A DNA stretch of 64,000 nt from Aquimarina sp. TRL1 (GCF_013365535.1 NZ_CP053590.1:4888501-4952500), one strand, 5' to 3'. Positions 52,499 through 62,042 are shown, counted from the stretch's first letter. Program-made: numbers and translations. The notes: generated by a model from the sequence alone, not told the origin.

Positions 52499-54301
52499 AT
52501 GAAATACCTAAGAATCTTTTTTTTATTGCTTGTTTTTCAAACAGGGATCGCTCAGGTAAGAAACGAGTATAAAATATCTTTTGATAATGCTGCTCATCAT
52601 GAAGCATTAATAGAAGCCACTTTTACCAATTTAGAAAGCGGAACCATATCGCTAAGGATGAGTAGAACATCTCCCGGACGTTATGCACTGCACGAATTTT
52701 CTAAAAATGTTTATGATGTAAAAATTACTGACAGTAAAGGAAAGAGCGTAATGGTCACTCGTCCAAATCCACATCAATGGGATGTTTCCGGACATGACGG
52801 GACAATACTCCTATCATACCGCTTATTTGCAGACAGAGCTGACGGAACATATTCTCAGGTAAACGATTCATATGCATTATTGAATATCCCTGCTACTTTT
52901 ATGTATATCCCTACATTAAAAGAGAGACCGGTACAACTTACTGTTGTTGTTAAACCTGGACATAACTGGAAAATATCTACTCAACTGATCCCATTAGGAG
53001 GAAATAGTTATCTAGCCCCTAACCTTCAGTATTTTATGGATAGTCCGATCTTGACAGGAAATCATATTGTCAAAGAGTTCAAAGTCCCATCCAGAGGTAC
53101 TGAATATACTATAAAACTGGCTTTACAACATCAAGGAACAGAAGAAGAAGCTGATCAGTATTTCGAGCAAATCAAGAAAATTGTAGAACAAGAAAAAGCA
53201 GTCTTTGGAGACTTCCCTAATTTTGATTATGGAGAATATACTTTTCTTGCTTGTTACATGCCTATTTCTTCGCGAGATGGAATGGAGCACAGAAACTCTA
53301 CAGTACTAACCAGCACTAAGAGTCTTGCTGAGGGAGGTATGAAAGGTAATATCGGAACTGTTTCTCACGAGTTTTTTCACGCGTGGAATGTAGAACGAAT
53401 CCGCCCGCAATCCTTAGAACCGTTTGACTTTGAAAAAGCGAATATGTCTGGAGAACTTTGGTTTGCAGAAGGATTTACCAGTTATTACACAAACCTTATC
53501 CTGTGTCGTGCTGGAATTCTAACTCAGGAAGAGTATATAAACAGCCTTAATAAAACTTATAATTACGTATGGAACTCTCCAGGCAGGAATTTTTTCAACC
53601 CTATAGAAATGAGTCAACAAGCTCCCTTGGTTGATGCTGCAACTTCCGTTGACCCTGTCAACAGATCCAATACCTTTATATCATATTACTCATACGGCAG
53701 CATGTTAGGGCTCGCATTAGACCTTTCTCTAAGAAGTCATAAAGAAGGATTAAACCTAGATGACTATATGAAATTATTATGGGCTAAATATGGCAAAAAT
53801 GAAACTCCTTATACTACAGAAAATTTACTTTTTACACTTCGTGAATATGCAGGAGAATCTTTTGCTGATAATTTCTTTAAAAGTTACATATACAATAGTC
53901 ATGCTCCTGATTTTAAGAAACTGCTTGCTACGGTTGCGATTTACTTAAAAACAGATGTCAAAACACCTTATTTTGGAGCTAGAATCACCTTTGATAAAAA
54001 TGATTTTGCGACAATTGCAGATTACACTCGAATAGGTACTCCTGCTTATGATGCCAGACTTGAAAAAGGCGATATCATTTTATCGATAAATAATGCTACT
54101 TTTTCTACTCCAGAACAGTTTGATGAAGTACTAAAAAAGCACAAACCTGGAAAAAGAATTACAGTAACCTACAGAAGGCTTGGAGAAGAAAGAAAAACAA
54201 TTCTGAGATTAGCCACTAATCCTACTGTTACCCTTACTCCTTATTCTAAACCAAGTGAAAAAGCATTGCTACAACGAGAGAACTGGTTAAAGGCAAAATA
54301 A
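52499..54301 (+). CDS. M61-family metallopeptidase with C-terminal PDZ domain
   Basis: 600 residues, exported (signal peptide about 1-18, ending GIAQ). Domain order is typical of bacterial M61 (glycyl-aminopeptidase-like): N-terminal beta domain (about 20-200), catalytic domain with zinc motif HEFFH (His290, Glu291, His294) and distal Glu in LWFAEGFTSYY, then a PDZ domain (about 505-590) in which YDARLEKGDIILSINN is recognisable. It trims peptides in the envelope or outside the cell. Own promoter and terminator. Confidence 0.92.
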   Translation: MKYLRIFFLLLVFQTGIAQVRNEYKISFDNAAHHEALIEATFTNLESGTISLRMSRTSPGRYALHEFSKNVYDVKITDSKGKSVMVTRPNPHQWDVSGHDGTILLSYRLFADRADGTYSQVNDSYALLNIPATFMYIPTLKERPVQLTVVVKPGHNWKISTQLIPLGGNSYLAPNLQYFMDSPILTGNHIVKEFKVPSRGTEYTIKLALQHQGTEEEADQYFEQIKKIVEQEKAVFGDFPNFDYGEYTFLACYMPISSRDGMEHRNSTVLTSTKSLAEGGMKGNIGTVSHEFFHAWNVERIRPQSLEPFDFEKANMSGELWFAEGFTSYYTNLILCRAGILTQEEYINSLNKTYNYVWNSPGRNFFNPIEMSQQAPLVDAATSVDPVNRSNTFISYYSYGSMLGLALDLSLRSHKEGLNLDDYMKLLWAKYGKNETPYTTENLLFTLREYAGESFADNFFKSYIYNSHAPDFKKLLATVAIYLKTDVKTPYFGARITFDKNDFATIADYTRIGTPAYDARLEKGDIILSINNATFSTPEQFDEVLKKHKPGKRITVTYRRLGEERKTILRLATNPTVTLTPYSKPSEKALLQRENWLKAK

Positions 54302-54312
54302 AAAATACCAAT

Positions 54313-54351
54313 AAAAAAATCCCTTTTGTGAAGTGCAAAAGGGATTTTTTT
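54313..54351. terminator. Bidirectional terminator between M61 peptidase and tssO
   Basis: AAAAAAATCCCTTTTG (54313-54328) pairs with CAAAAGGGATTTTTTT (54336-54351) around a 7-nt loop; A-run and T-run flanks serve both converging units. Confidence 0.92.
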
Positions 54352-54367
54352 ATTGATACTATTTTAA

Positions 54368-54880
54368 TTAATTTCTTGATAATCTATACGCATCAAGATT
54401 TCGATTTGCCTGATTAAGTTCATCTCTTAAACGATCTATTTCTTCTTTATACTCTTCTAGTGTCTTATCAATATCCTCATACTGCAGTAATTTTCCTTTC
54501 ATTTGCTGGATATCCACATATGTCTGCACCATATTAGTATACATTTCATATCTATAAGTAGAGTCTTCTTTTGGTAATGACTTCTGAATATCAACAATCT
54601 TAGACGTAATCAGTGAATTAATATGTGGTAGATTCTGTCCAGGAACATCCAATGAATCAATTAGTGATCTCACATTATTTATTTCATTAGAAAATTCTCC
54701 TTGAAATTTCATTTCTTTCTCTATAGCAACCGCCCGTTCTCTCAACACTTTATTTTCTTTAAGAGGTACTCTATTAAAATCAAAGAATAAAGCTGCCACT
54801 ATTAATCCTGTAGTACACAGAAACAAAATGATAAATTTCAAAACACTATTTCTTCTCTCCTTGCTATTTTTGGGTTTCAT
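54368..54880 (-). CDS. tssO: Type VI secretion membrane-complex protein TssO
   Basis: 170 residues: short cytosolic basic tail, one membrane helix (about 15-33), then a periplasmic helical/coiled-coil domain ending in a strongly heptad-like stretch (EYKEEIDRLRDELNQANRNL, about 146-165). This matches TssO, one of the Bacteroidetes-specific (T6SS-iii) inner-membrane proteins that replace the TssJLM complex. It is the last gene of the tssE-tssF-tssP-tssK-tssO arm, 37 bp after tssK. Identification rests on layout, size and resemblance. Confidence 0.8.
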   Translation of the reverse strand: MKPKNSKERRNSVLKFIILFLCTTGLIVAALFFDFNRVPLKENKVLRERAVAIEKEMKFQGEFSNEINNVRSLIDSLDVPGQNLPHINSLITSKIVDIQKSLPKEDSTYRYEMYTNMVQTYVDIQQMKGKLLQYEDIDKTLEEYKEEIDRLRDELNQANRNLDAYRLSRN

Positions 54881-54917
54881 TATGGTTATTTATAGTTGAT
54901 ATGATGATTTCTTTTTC

Positions 54918-56069
54918 TTAATCTAACAAAAAGCTTCGTCTGCTTCTTACATCTTCTTTTGCGACTACCTCTTCTTTTACAAAAATATTAGAGTCAGATT
55001 TTTTGCCAATATAATCAAGTTCATTAAGCTTTTTAAACAATGTGAGCATTAATTTTGTAAATCCAGATACATGGTTTAGCGCCTTATTAACATCAGAATG
55101 CTGATATTCTATTTCTATCATCTCTATCAATACATTCTCCAGCGCTCCCTGATTTAAATCACACCAATCCGACAAATAATTAAGAAGCTCTTCTTTTCCT
55201 GTACCTACATATACGTCTAGACTATTTTTAATCACACGTGCTAATGCCATTAACTTAGTAATCATAATAATCGGAGGTAATTGACGATCATACAGTCTAA
55301 ATTCTGGTAACATCCCTCCTAAATACCCAAAAACATTTTGCGTCAAAGCCAATACCATTTTTGCTAATTCATTGGTTTGCTTTTTTTGGTATATTTTCTG
55401 AACAATTCCAATAGAATATTTTTCCAACGCATTAAAGAACGTATGAATCTCCGAATAGATAAATTTCAAATCCTGATGGCTTTGTATAGACACACAAGGA
55501 GGAATAAAATCTTCTGCTAATTGAGGAACACCTTCTTTAAAAACTATTTTGGCTATTGTCACATGATATTTCCCAAATTCCTGTTGATTCGTCTCTTCAC
55601 TACTTAATACATGAAGACTGTACTCTGGCAAAACATAAGGATGTCTTGGAGGTTCTTCTTCCGGATCTGCATCACCAATAGGAACTCTTTTATACGGATT
55701 AACCTGCAAAACAATATAACATTCTTCATCCGCTACATTAACCGTATACTCTGTTTTAATAACACTACCCTGGCTTTCTAAAGACGCTGTTATATCATTT
55801 GTGATATCAATTACAAACCCTCCAGCAGTAATAGCTCTACATTTATTTAATTGTATTTTTACCGTATCCTGTCCATCCATAGAAAATACGATATCTACAG
55901 CATCTTCATTTGTCAGTTCCGGTAATAACCCATAATTCATTGAGTTTACATCTTTAGATGCTACTACCTGTACAAACTGAGAAAAAGCATTTTCAGTCTC
56001 GATGAAATGAGTTTTATTAATTTTCATTCCATCAATCCAATTCACTCTGTGATGTTTTGTGTGCTTCAT
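54918..56069 (-). CDS. tssK: Type VI secretion baseplate protein TssK (subtype iii)
   Basis: 383 residues, cytosolic, no signal. The beginning (VNWIDGMKINKTHFIETENAF) is the T6SS-iii equivalent of the TssK start (VxWxEGMxLxPQHFxxxD). A beta-rich N-terminal shell domain follows with YIVLQVNPYKRVPIG near residue 125, and helical middle and C-terminal parts. TssK links the baseplate to the membrane complex. It lies 11 bp after the PKD protein gene, inside the minus-strand arm. Confidence 0.85.
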   Translation of the reverse strand: MKHTKHHRVNWIDGMKINKTHFIETENAFSQFVQVVASKDVNSMNYGLLPELTNEDAVDIVFSMDGQDTVKIQLNKCRAITAGGFVIDITNDITASLESQGSVIKTEYTVNVADEECYIVLQVNPYKRVPIGDADPEEEPPRHPYVLPEYSLHVLSSEETNQQEFGKYHVTIAKIVFKEGVPQLAEDFIPPCVSIQSHQDLKFIYSEIHTFFNALEKYSIGIVQKIYQKKQTNELAKMVLALTQNVFGYLGGMLPEFRLYDRQLPPIIMITKLMALARVIKNSLDVYVGTGKEELLNYLSDWCDLNQGALENVLIEMIEIEYQHSDVNKALNHVSGFTKLMLTLFKKLNELDYIGKKSDSNIFVKEEVVAKEDVRSRRSFLLD

Positions 56070-56080
56070 TTTTATCTTTA

Positions 56081-57079
56081 TTAAAACAACCCTGTTTTTG
56101 AATATCTGATGACCAGATTTTTAATACAATTATTTTCTGCCCTAACGATTTCCAATTCTTTAATTTTTATTCCTTTTCCCTTTATACGTTGACAAAATTC
56201 AATAAAGGTCGTTTTCTTCCTATTAACAACTATTGACAAGTTTAGGTTACCACATAAATATTCATTAAAGTTTTTTGCTGTTTGTTTTTCATCTGCAACT
56301 AACAGTAACTTTTCTTTTAATTTATTCAACCCTATAAAAGGAGCTTTTGTCTCCTTTGGCTTATCACTAATCGGAGCGACTCCTATTGTTGGAGCATATG
56401 GTATTGTTGATTTAGGTGAATTTCTCGGAACCCTTCTCACGGGCTTGTTATCAACCAAAGAAGGTTTTGGCAATACATTTATTTTCTTTTTAGTTCCATA
56501 TCTCACATCTCCATTAACGATAAGCGTGATTGTTTTTAACCCCGGAGTCTTATAGACATATTTAGGGTTTTTATCTGTTGAATTAACATCTGCAGTCTCT
56601 CCAAATCGCCATTCCCAAGTTCGGGCATTTTTGGTTTCATCTTTAATCCTTAATTCTTTTCCTACTTCTATTGAAACTGGCACTTTGAAACGAGCTAACT
56701 TAGTCGAATCCAATACGAATGCCTTTTCTTTAATCGTCAAGGTTTGAGTTATCCCTTCACAATTTCCATTAATTCGCAATCTTACTGTATATTGTCCTGG
56801 GTGCTCATATGTATGAAACGGCGCTATTCTGGTGTCAATTTTTGTACTATCACCAAAATCCCATTCTCTTTCATTAACTATTCCTTTAGTCTTGTCCTTA
56901 AACCTAATAATCTCTCCTACTCTCAAAGAGCTCGAATCAAAACTAAAATCAACAATATCACAGGGAGTATGATTCGCTAATCTATATCCGAATACAGATG
57001 CTGAAATAATAATTACTCCTATAAAAAAAAGAATAATACTTCTGTCAATATGATAATTCGTGTTACTTGTTGTTTTCAA
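56081..57079 (-). CDS. tssP: Membrane-anchored PKD-domain protein, TssP candidate
   Basis: 332 residues: one N-terminal membrane helix (about 14-32), then two PKD-like beta domains. The first (about 37-120) has EWDFGDSTKIDTRIAPFHTY and PGQYTVRLRING, the second (about 125-205) WEWRFGETADVNSTDKNPKY and PGLKTITLIVNG. A proline-rich linker and a C-terminal domain (about 250-332) follow. Position between tssF and tssK in a T6SS-iii arm and the single-helix periplasmic layout suggest TssP, one of the lineage-specific membrane-complex parts; the name is inferred. The repeated PKD fold suggests a periplasmic spacer or peptidoglycan-spanning role. Confidence 0.6.
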   Translation of the reverse strand: MKTTSNTNYHIDRSIILFFIGVIIISASVFGYRLANHTPCDIVDFSFDSSSLRVGEIIRFKDKTKGIVNEREWDFGDSTKIDTRIAPFHTYEHPGQYTVRLRINGNCEGITQTLTIKEKAFVLDSTKLARFKVPVSIEVGKELRIKDETKNARTWEWRFGETADVNSTDKNPKYVYKTPGLKTITLIVNGDVRYGTKKKINVLPKPSLVDNKPVRRVPRNSPKSTIPYAPTIGVAPISDKPKETKAPFIGLNKLKEKLLLVADEKQTAKNFNEYLCGNLNLSIVVNRKKTTFIEFCQRIKGKGIKIKELEIVRAENNCIKNLVIRYSKTGLF

Positions 57080-57110
57080 AATTTATATTTAAAAAATTAG
57101 ATAGTTCATA

Positions 57111-58946
57111 TTAGTTCAATACAGTAATTTTATACGGGAATACATTTAAAGATTGTTGTTCTAGTATTGACAAGATATTACTCTTTAAAGAACTCCATTC
57201 CTCATCTAATGTCATTACTTCTTTATTAGGCTGTATTATAATTTCCATACAAGGTACAAGTCCTTTGTGAATTTCTATAGATGTTTTAAACCCCTTTACA
57301 ACTTTTACCTCTTCTATTCGTTCCCCGCAAAACTCATAACACAATGCCTTGACGTCTTCTTTGGTTACAATACGGTTTCTGGATAACAGTGCTCTTCTAT
57401 ACGCCTGTAACCTTTCTTCCATACTCAGATCATTCTTCCCCTGAAAAGTTGTTGTTAAAAATACACTTTTATTTTGCTTGAGATCACTTCCCTGATAAAT
57501 ATGTAATGAATTTCCTTGTTTTATCTGGTTGGCTTCTTCTCCATTTGTCACCCAATACTCAATAAGCAGCGTGTCTTTCTTTTGTTTTGGTTTCACCGAA
57601 AGATATGTAGTATCCATCAAAGAAGTATTCATATCCATAATCTTCTTTTCCAGTAGCGAAATGTTCTGGTTTAACTCGTCAATATTAGATTGGAGAAAAT
57701 CATTTCCAAAAAAAGAAAACGAAGCACTCTCACTCTTTAACAATTCTATTAGGTGTGCCAGATATTCTTTTGCTTTTCTCGAATCTAGTTTTCCTACATT
57801 GTCTCTTCGGATTACATAGGTCCCTTTATGATCTTCGGAGGTATCACTTTCTCTCAGTTTATAATCTATACCCGAGGTATTAGCAATCTGTTTTACATCC
57901 AGAAATAAATCCTGAGTACTAATTGGTACAATATCTATATAATCTTTTAGCTGATATGAAATATGCTCCCATTTTCGATTCAGCGCCGGAAAAGCATTTA
58001 AAGAACAAAATGCATTTTCTAAAATATTATCATCTATTATCCTGGGAAATACAATTTTAATCCAGTTTAGTTTTTGTAGTTCTTCATGTGCTTCAAAATC
58101 GACTATCTCAGATAAGTCATCAGGAATACTCCCTTTATTACTAAGCAATACATCTGATTTAAAGGATACGAAATGTTTTTCATACAACGTTTTAATCTGT
58201 CCTTCTATATTTCTGGTCTTATTAGGTTTATACTCAAAAATAGAATTCAAATGATCTCTTGCGGAAATTTCACTATTACTGTAGCCTGCTATTGTTTTTA
58301 TTTCCTGGTTATCAAAAAAGAATTCTGCATTCTTAAGATGGTGATAGAAGAGCTCTTTCTCATAAACATCTAACAATTCATTATAGAGGGAAACATCTTT
58401 AAGATTAAGCTTATTATAAGAAGTTTCTATACCGATATATAAAACCGAAAAAGGTAGTTTCTTTTTACTTTTGAAAGACAGGTCAAAATCTGATTTTTTC
58501 TTTCCTTCTAGTACATATCCTTTGTCTCCACAGATCATATGAGTAATCGAAGCATCTACCATCCTAAACTTCTGCACAGAAGAAAAATATATATTTTTCA
58601 ATTCCTGCCCTGCATTTTTGACCCTAATTTTCTTTTTATAATACTGTAAATGCTCTGGTGTCAGATCCAGTACTTTTTCCACCGGTTCTGAATATACAAT
58701 ACCATGAGCAGGCTTAGCTCCATAGATTGTTTCGGGGGTCATCAACTGGATTAATCGTTCTGTAACCCGAACCTGAGAACTATCTATTTCATTTGATATT
58801 TTTTCTATTTCCGAAGCACAGGCTCCTATCAATAATGATACTAAAGGATCAAAAGAGCTTTCTATTTCATTAGCAGAAACTCCCCATAGAGAAGCTGCCT
58901 TCTTGATCATTCTGTTTTTAATTTCTATTTCACTTTCTGCCCCCAT
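57111..58946 (-). CDS. tssF: Type VI secretion baseplate subunit TssF
   Basis: 611-residue wedge protein of the T6SS baseplate. The N-terminus has the family pattern: FDPLVSLLIGACASEIEKIS followed by V-R-V-T-E-R-L-I-Q-L-M-T-P and PAHGIVYSEPVEKV (about residues 30-93), corresponding to the F-D-P-x-V and P-x-M/H sections of TssF/VasA. The C-terminus has RNRIVTKEDVKALCYEFCGERIEEVKV in outline, as in phage-wedge gpJ-like domains. It is preceded by tssE (7 bp) and followed by the PKD protein gene (31 bp). Confidence 0.87.
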   Translation of the reverse strand: MGAESEIEIKNRMIKKAASLWGVSANEIESSFDPLVSLLIGACASEIEKISNEIDSSQVRVTERLIQLMTPETIYGAKPAHGIVYSEPVEKVLDLTPEHLQYYKKKIRVKNAGQELKNIYFSSVQKFRMVDASITHMICGDKGYVLEGKKKSDFDLSFKSKKKLPFSVLYIGIETSYNKLNLKDVSLYNELLDVYEKELFYHHLKNAEFFFDNQEIKTIAGYSNSEISARDHLNSIFEYKPNKTRNIEGQIKTLYEKHFVSFKSDVLLSNKGSIPDDLSEIVDFEAHEELQKLNWIKIVFPRIIDDNILENAFCSLNAFPALNRKWEHISYQLKDYIDIVPISTQDLFLDVKQIANTSGIDYKLRESDTSEDHKGTYVIRRDNVGKLDSRKAKEYLAHLIELLKSESASFSFFGNDFLQSNIDELNQNISLLEKKIMDMNTSLMDTTYLSVKPKQKKDTLLIEYWVTNGEEANQIKQGNSLHIYQGSDLKQNKSVFLTTTFQGKNDLSMEERLQAYRRALLSRNRIVTKEDVKALCYEFCGERIEEVKVVKGFKTSIEIHKGLVPCMEIIIQPNKEVMTLDEEWSSLKSNILSILEQQSLNVFPYKITVLN

Positions 58947-58953
58947 AAGTATT

Positions 58954-59385
58954 TTAAAATGATAGTGGTGCTATATAAAATTTTTCTAGACAAGAAAAAG
59001 GTTCGTTGGTTTGTTTCAGAATCCCATTTACTACAATATCTACCCGTTTTTTAATTCTGTTAACACTATCGTGACGATTCAGCTCTTCTTGTTGTATATC
59101 TACTTCTACTTTTATGTTTTTGAGTCTTTTCTCATGGCTGGTAATGCTTTCCACCAGAGAATCTGCAATTACATTTTTAAGCTTATTTGTACTTGCCAGG
59201 TTATCAAAATCAATATTCCATATCGAACAACCAAAAGACTCATCAAAACTACACTCTCCATAATATGAAGTGGTTACCAAGTGAATAAAGTTAACAATTG
59301 ATTGTTTTAATTCTATTTTGTCAACTTCTTCATTTTTAATAATGCCACTGGTATCTAAAGGTATTTTATAATAAGATGTGATCAT
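58954..59385 (-). CDS. tssE: Type VI secretion baseplate protein TssE (gp25-like)
   Basis: 143 residues if started at the ATG at 59385 (MITSYYKIPLDTSGI), where homology-like sequence begins; upstream in-frame ATGs at 59457 and 59472 would add 24-29 residues with no family look. Gp25/lysozyme-fold wedge pattern: IVNFIHLVTTSYYGECSFDE (about residues 31-50), then FGCSIWNIDFDN and a C-terminal Arg/Lys strand (NRIKKRVDIVVNGIL). It initiates sheath assembly. First gene of the minus-strand tss arm, divergent from the lipoprotein arm. Confidence 0.82.
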   Translation of the reverse strand: MITSYYKIPLDTSGIIKNEEVDKIELKQSIVNFIHLVTTSYYGECSFDESFGCSIWNIDFDNLASTNKLKNVIADSLVESITSHEKRLKNIKVEVDIQQEELNRHDSVNRIKKRVDIVVNGILKQTNEPFSCLEKFYIAPLSF

Positions 59386-59561
59386 AGAAGTCGATGGTTG
59401 GTTTATATTGCTGTAAAAAGGAATTCGCAATTTAATAAAGATTTTATTTAGATACATCAACAGACCCTGCAAACTTCCTTAAAATTATCTTAATATTTTA
59501 GGTTATGAAAAATTAATATTTTATATAGATTTGAAGACTCTAAATATCTTTGAACTTTTTT

Positions 59562-59569
59562 TATATTTG
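59562..59569 (+). promoter_or_regulatory. -7 box (TATATTTG) of the plus-strand tss arm
   Basis: Exact TAnnTTTG 19 bp before the ATG at 59589. A second -7-like TATCTTTG is at 59545-59552. No TTTG lies at the right distance, so the strength is uncertain; the region also has to carry the divergent tssE promoter. Confidence 0.45.
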
Positions 59570-59588
59570 TGTAAATTAAAAATCGAGA

Positions 59589-60212
59589 ATGAAATTACTT
59601 TTAAAAACCTTATTATTAATCAGTATTTTTATAGGAATTGCTAGTTGTGGAGGTGCAAAAAAAGCATTGGCTGAAGCAAGAGAAAAAGCAAGAAGAGATT
59701 CCATTGCTTTAGCTCAAAAAAATGCGATCCTTCCTATCCAAAACAAATACGGAACTATCCTGAATGTAGCTCCAAAAAAAATTGATAATATCCCCTTATT
59801 TAAGTTTATTGATGATTGGATGGATACTCCTTACAGAATGGGAGGAGAAACCAAACAAGGGATTGATTGTTCTTTCTTTTCTCAATATTTATATCACGAT
59901 ATTTTTGATGTCCTCATAGAACGTACTGCTCAGAAGCAATACGATGCGCCAGATACAAATAAGTTTCTTGGGCAAGAGTACTTAGTCGAAGGAGACCTTA
60001 TATTTTTCAACAAACAAGGCTCTGAGCATTATCCTATTACCCATGTTGGAGTCTATCTAAAAAACGGAAAATTTGTACATTCTACGGCACGAAGAGGAGC
60101 TTCTGGAAAAAACGGAGTTCAAATTAGTGATCTAACCAAGGCTCACTGGCAAAAAATGTTTGTCTCTGCCGGAAGAAAGCCCAGAACCGCTAAGACCTCT
60201 GATAGCCAGTAA
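59589..60212 (+). CDS. NlpC/P60-type lipoprotein in the type VI secretion locus
   Basis: 207 residues with a lipobox (IASC, Cys20), then an Ala/Lys/Glu-rich helical spacer (about 25-45) and an NlpC/P60 domain. The catalytic Cys is in GIDCSFFSQYLY (about Cys94), His in ITHVGVYL (about His153), and a third polar residue in FVHST. The canonical D-C-S-G is D-C-S-F here. It probably cuts peptidoglycan stem peptides next to the outer or inner membrane, possibly making room for the T6SS membrane complex. First gene of the plus-strand arm (20 bp before the TssG candidate). It may fill the lipoprotein slot (TssQ-like) or be an accessory hydrolase; the sequence does not settle this. Confidence 0.8.
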   Translation: MKLLLKTLLLISIFIGIASCGGAKKALAEAREKARRDSIALAQKNAILPIQNKYGTILNVAPKKIDNIPLFKFIDDWMDTPYRMGGETKQGIDCSFFSQYLYHDIFDVLIERTAQKQYDAPDTNKFLGQEYLVEGDLIFFNKQGSEHYPITHVGVYLKNGKFVHSTARRGASGKNGVQISDLTKAHWQKMFVSAGRKPRTAKTSDSQ

Positions 60213-60232
60213 TATCATTAGAGGGGGATGTA

Positions 60233-61156
60233 ATGAAAGAACAAAATATAGAATACATATATCAAGAATTACTAACTGTCTATCAAAACCTGAAAGCTGA
60301 AGTTATTGTTGCTGAAATCCTAAGTAACTCTTCTATGAACTTTTCAGACATTGATATTAGTAATGAAAGTGTATTTTCCCGGTCATATCGAAGAGACATT
60401 ATAGACACGAAGTTTGATGTTTTTTCCGGTAAAAGTGATAAGATAAAACTTAGTCTGGCCAGAAATGGAATTTATGATAGCCTTCCTGAAGGCGTGTTTC
60501 ATCGTCCTATAGATTCCAAAGACAAGACATCTTATAACGAGATTCGAAAAAGGTATAAAAAACAAGAGAAAGACGCCAGAAACTTTTTTGCTCCGTTGGA
60601 AAATGAGTTTTTCACACAACAGGTAAAAATCGAACAAAATGAGCGATTACTCATCAACAAATTTACCAACCTCAAGAATGATTTCTTATTAAAATTCTGG
60701 AAACTAAACGATGACATTCCTAAAGAATACAGTATTAAATTACTACAACTCCTCCCTTATGTACATCAGATTTCAGGAAATTTAGAATTGACAGCCTTGA
60801 GTCTCGAAAAGATTATCAACGAGAAAGTCGAGATCCAGCGTAAAGACAAAAAAATATCAGACCATATAAAAGAATCCTTTAGATCGACACGATTAGGAGT
60901 AGACATGACACTAAGTTTAGAAGAAACAGCTATCTACTACCCTTCAGTTACTATAACCATAGGTCCTGTAAAAAGGAGTAAAATGAAGAATTACACAAAG
61001 AATGGTGTTACTAAGAAATTTATTAGTACCTTTTGTGACTATTTCCTTCCAATGGAAATGGACTCCGAATTAACCATTCTTTCTTCAGAAGAAGAAAATA
61101 CTTTTACAATAAATAAAGAAGACAGCCCTAGAATAGGTCTTACCACAACAATATGA
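60233..61156 (+). CDS. tssG: Type VI secretion protein, TssG candidate (subtype iii)
   Basis: 307 residues, cytosolic, no signal. I do not see a fully conserved TssG pattern, but features fit a diverged baseplate wedge: size near that of TssG, SNESVFSRSYRRDI early (about 43-56), and LSLARNGIYDSLPEGVFHRP (about 73-92), resembling the N-F-x-G-x-x-x-x-L-P loop of TssG. The position completes the set TssE, F, K. An unusually G-rich Shine-Dalgarno-like GAGGGGGA precedes the ATG, rare in Bacteroidetes. It overlaps tssN by 4 bp (ATGA). The name is by context and weak resemblance. Confidence 0.55.
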   Translation: MKEQNIEYIYQELLTVYQNLKAEVIVAEILSNSSMNFSDIDISNESVFSRSYRRDIIDTKFDVFSGKSDKIKLSLARNGIYDSLPEGVFHRPIDSKDKTSYNEIRKRYKKQEKDARNFFAPLENEFFTQQVKIEQNERLLINKFTNLKNDFLLKFWKLNDDIPKEYSIKLLQLLPYVHQISGNLELTALSLEKIINEKVEIQRKDKKISDHIKESFRSTRLGVDMTLSLEETAIYYPSVTITIGPVKRSKMKNYTKNGVTKKFISTFCDYFLPMEMDSELTILSSEEENTFTINKEDSPRIGLTTTI

Positions 61157-62022
61157 ATTTAATGATACTTTCAGCAATTGGATTTGGTTTTTTAAAAATA
61201 GGAGTACTACTGATGGCAATCAGTGGGCTACTTATGGGATTAGTAGGAAAACTAAGAAAATTACTTTTAAAGAATAAAAAGAAATTTTTCCTATACGTGA
61301 TTGTCACTTTGCTTGTTTTTGGCGCTACGGGGCTTTTAGCAAACCAAAATGTACTCAATAATATTCCAATCAATAACTTTATTGCTTTTCAGGTTATATT
61401 TTTGTTGTTAGGGATTCTTCATGTTATTGCATTAAGGCATTTTTTTCCTGATTTATCAGAAAAGAAAACCTTTTTCTGGCACGAGTTTCTATATACAGTT
61501 GTAATCTGTCTTCTTGGTCTGACTACCTTTATGTTTGTTGTAGAGCAATACAAACCGGATTACATATACCTCTTTATGGCTTCTGCTATTTTCTTTATTA
61601 TTCCATTTATGATTGTAAAGACCTATGAGTATTCCATATCCGTCCCTGTAAAATATTATAAGAAGTGGCACTACCCTATCGGAAAAAACATAAAAGACCC
61701 TTCTGATGATGAGTTAAAAAACCCATTAGTTATTTCTTTTGAATTTAATAAAGATGAAACCGAGGATGAGGTAAGTAATTTTAGACTTAAAGCTCCTGAA
61801 AAAATGGAATTCGGAAAACTATTTTACTTCTTTATTAATGATTATAACCACAGACATCCAGAAAAGAAAATTAAGTTTTTAGACAAAAAAAACGAACCTT
61901 ACGGATGGATATTCTACACCAATCCAAAATGGTATAAATCACAAAGGCATATCGATTTTAACAGAACTATTGAAGGTAACGGTATTGCAGAAGACGATAT
62001 TATCATCTGCAAAAGAGCTTGA
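61153..62022 (+). CDS. tssN: Type VI secretion membrane protein TssN
   Basis: 289 residues with five or six hydrophobic segments in the N-terminal half (about 8-160) and a cytosolic C-terminal domain (about 180-289) containing FYFFINDYNHRHPEKKIKF and GWIFYTNPKWYKSQRHIDFN. This is the arrangement of TssN, the Bacteroidetes-specific T6SS inner-membrane protein. It is coupled to the preceding gene by a 4-bp overlap and followed by a 20-bp-stem terminator, so the arm ends here. Confidence 0.85.
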   Translation: MNLMILSAIGFGFLKIGVLLMAISGLLMGLVGKLRKLLLKNKKKFFLYVIVTLLVFGATGLLANQNVLNNIPINNFIAFQVIFLLLGILHVIALRHFFPDLSEKKTFFWHEFLYTVVICLLGLTTFMFVVEQYKPDYIYLFMASAIFFIIPFMIVKTYEYSISVPVKYYKKWHYPIGKNIKDPSDDELKNPLVISFEFNKDETEDEVSNFRLKAPEKMEFGKLFYFFINDYNHRHPEKKIKFLDKKNEPYGWIFYTNPKWYKSQRHIDFNRTIEGNGIAEDDIIICKRA

Positions 62023-62042
62023 TTTTTATCTTGATAAAAAAC

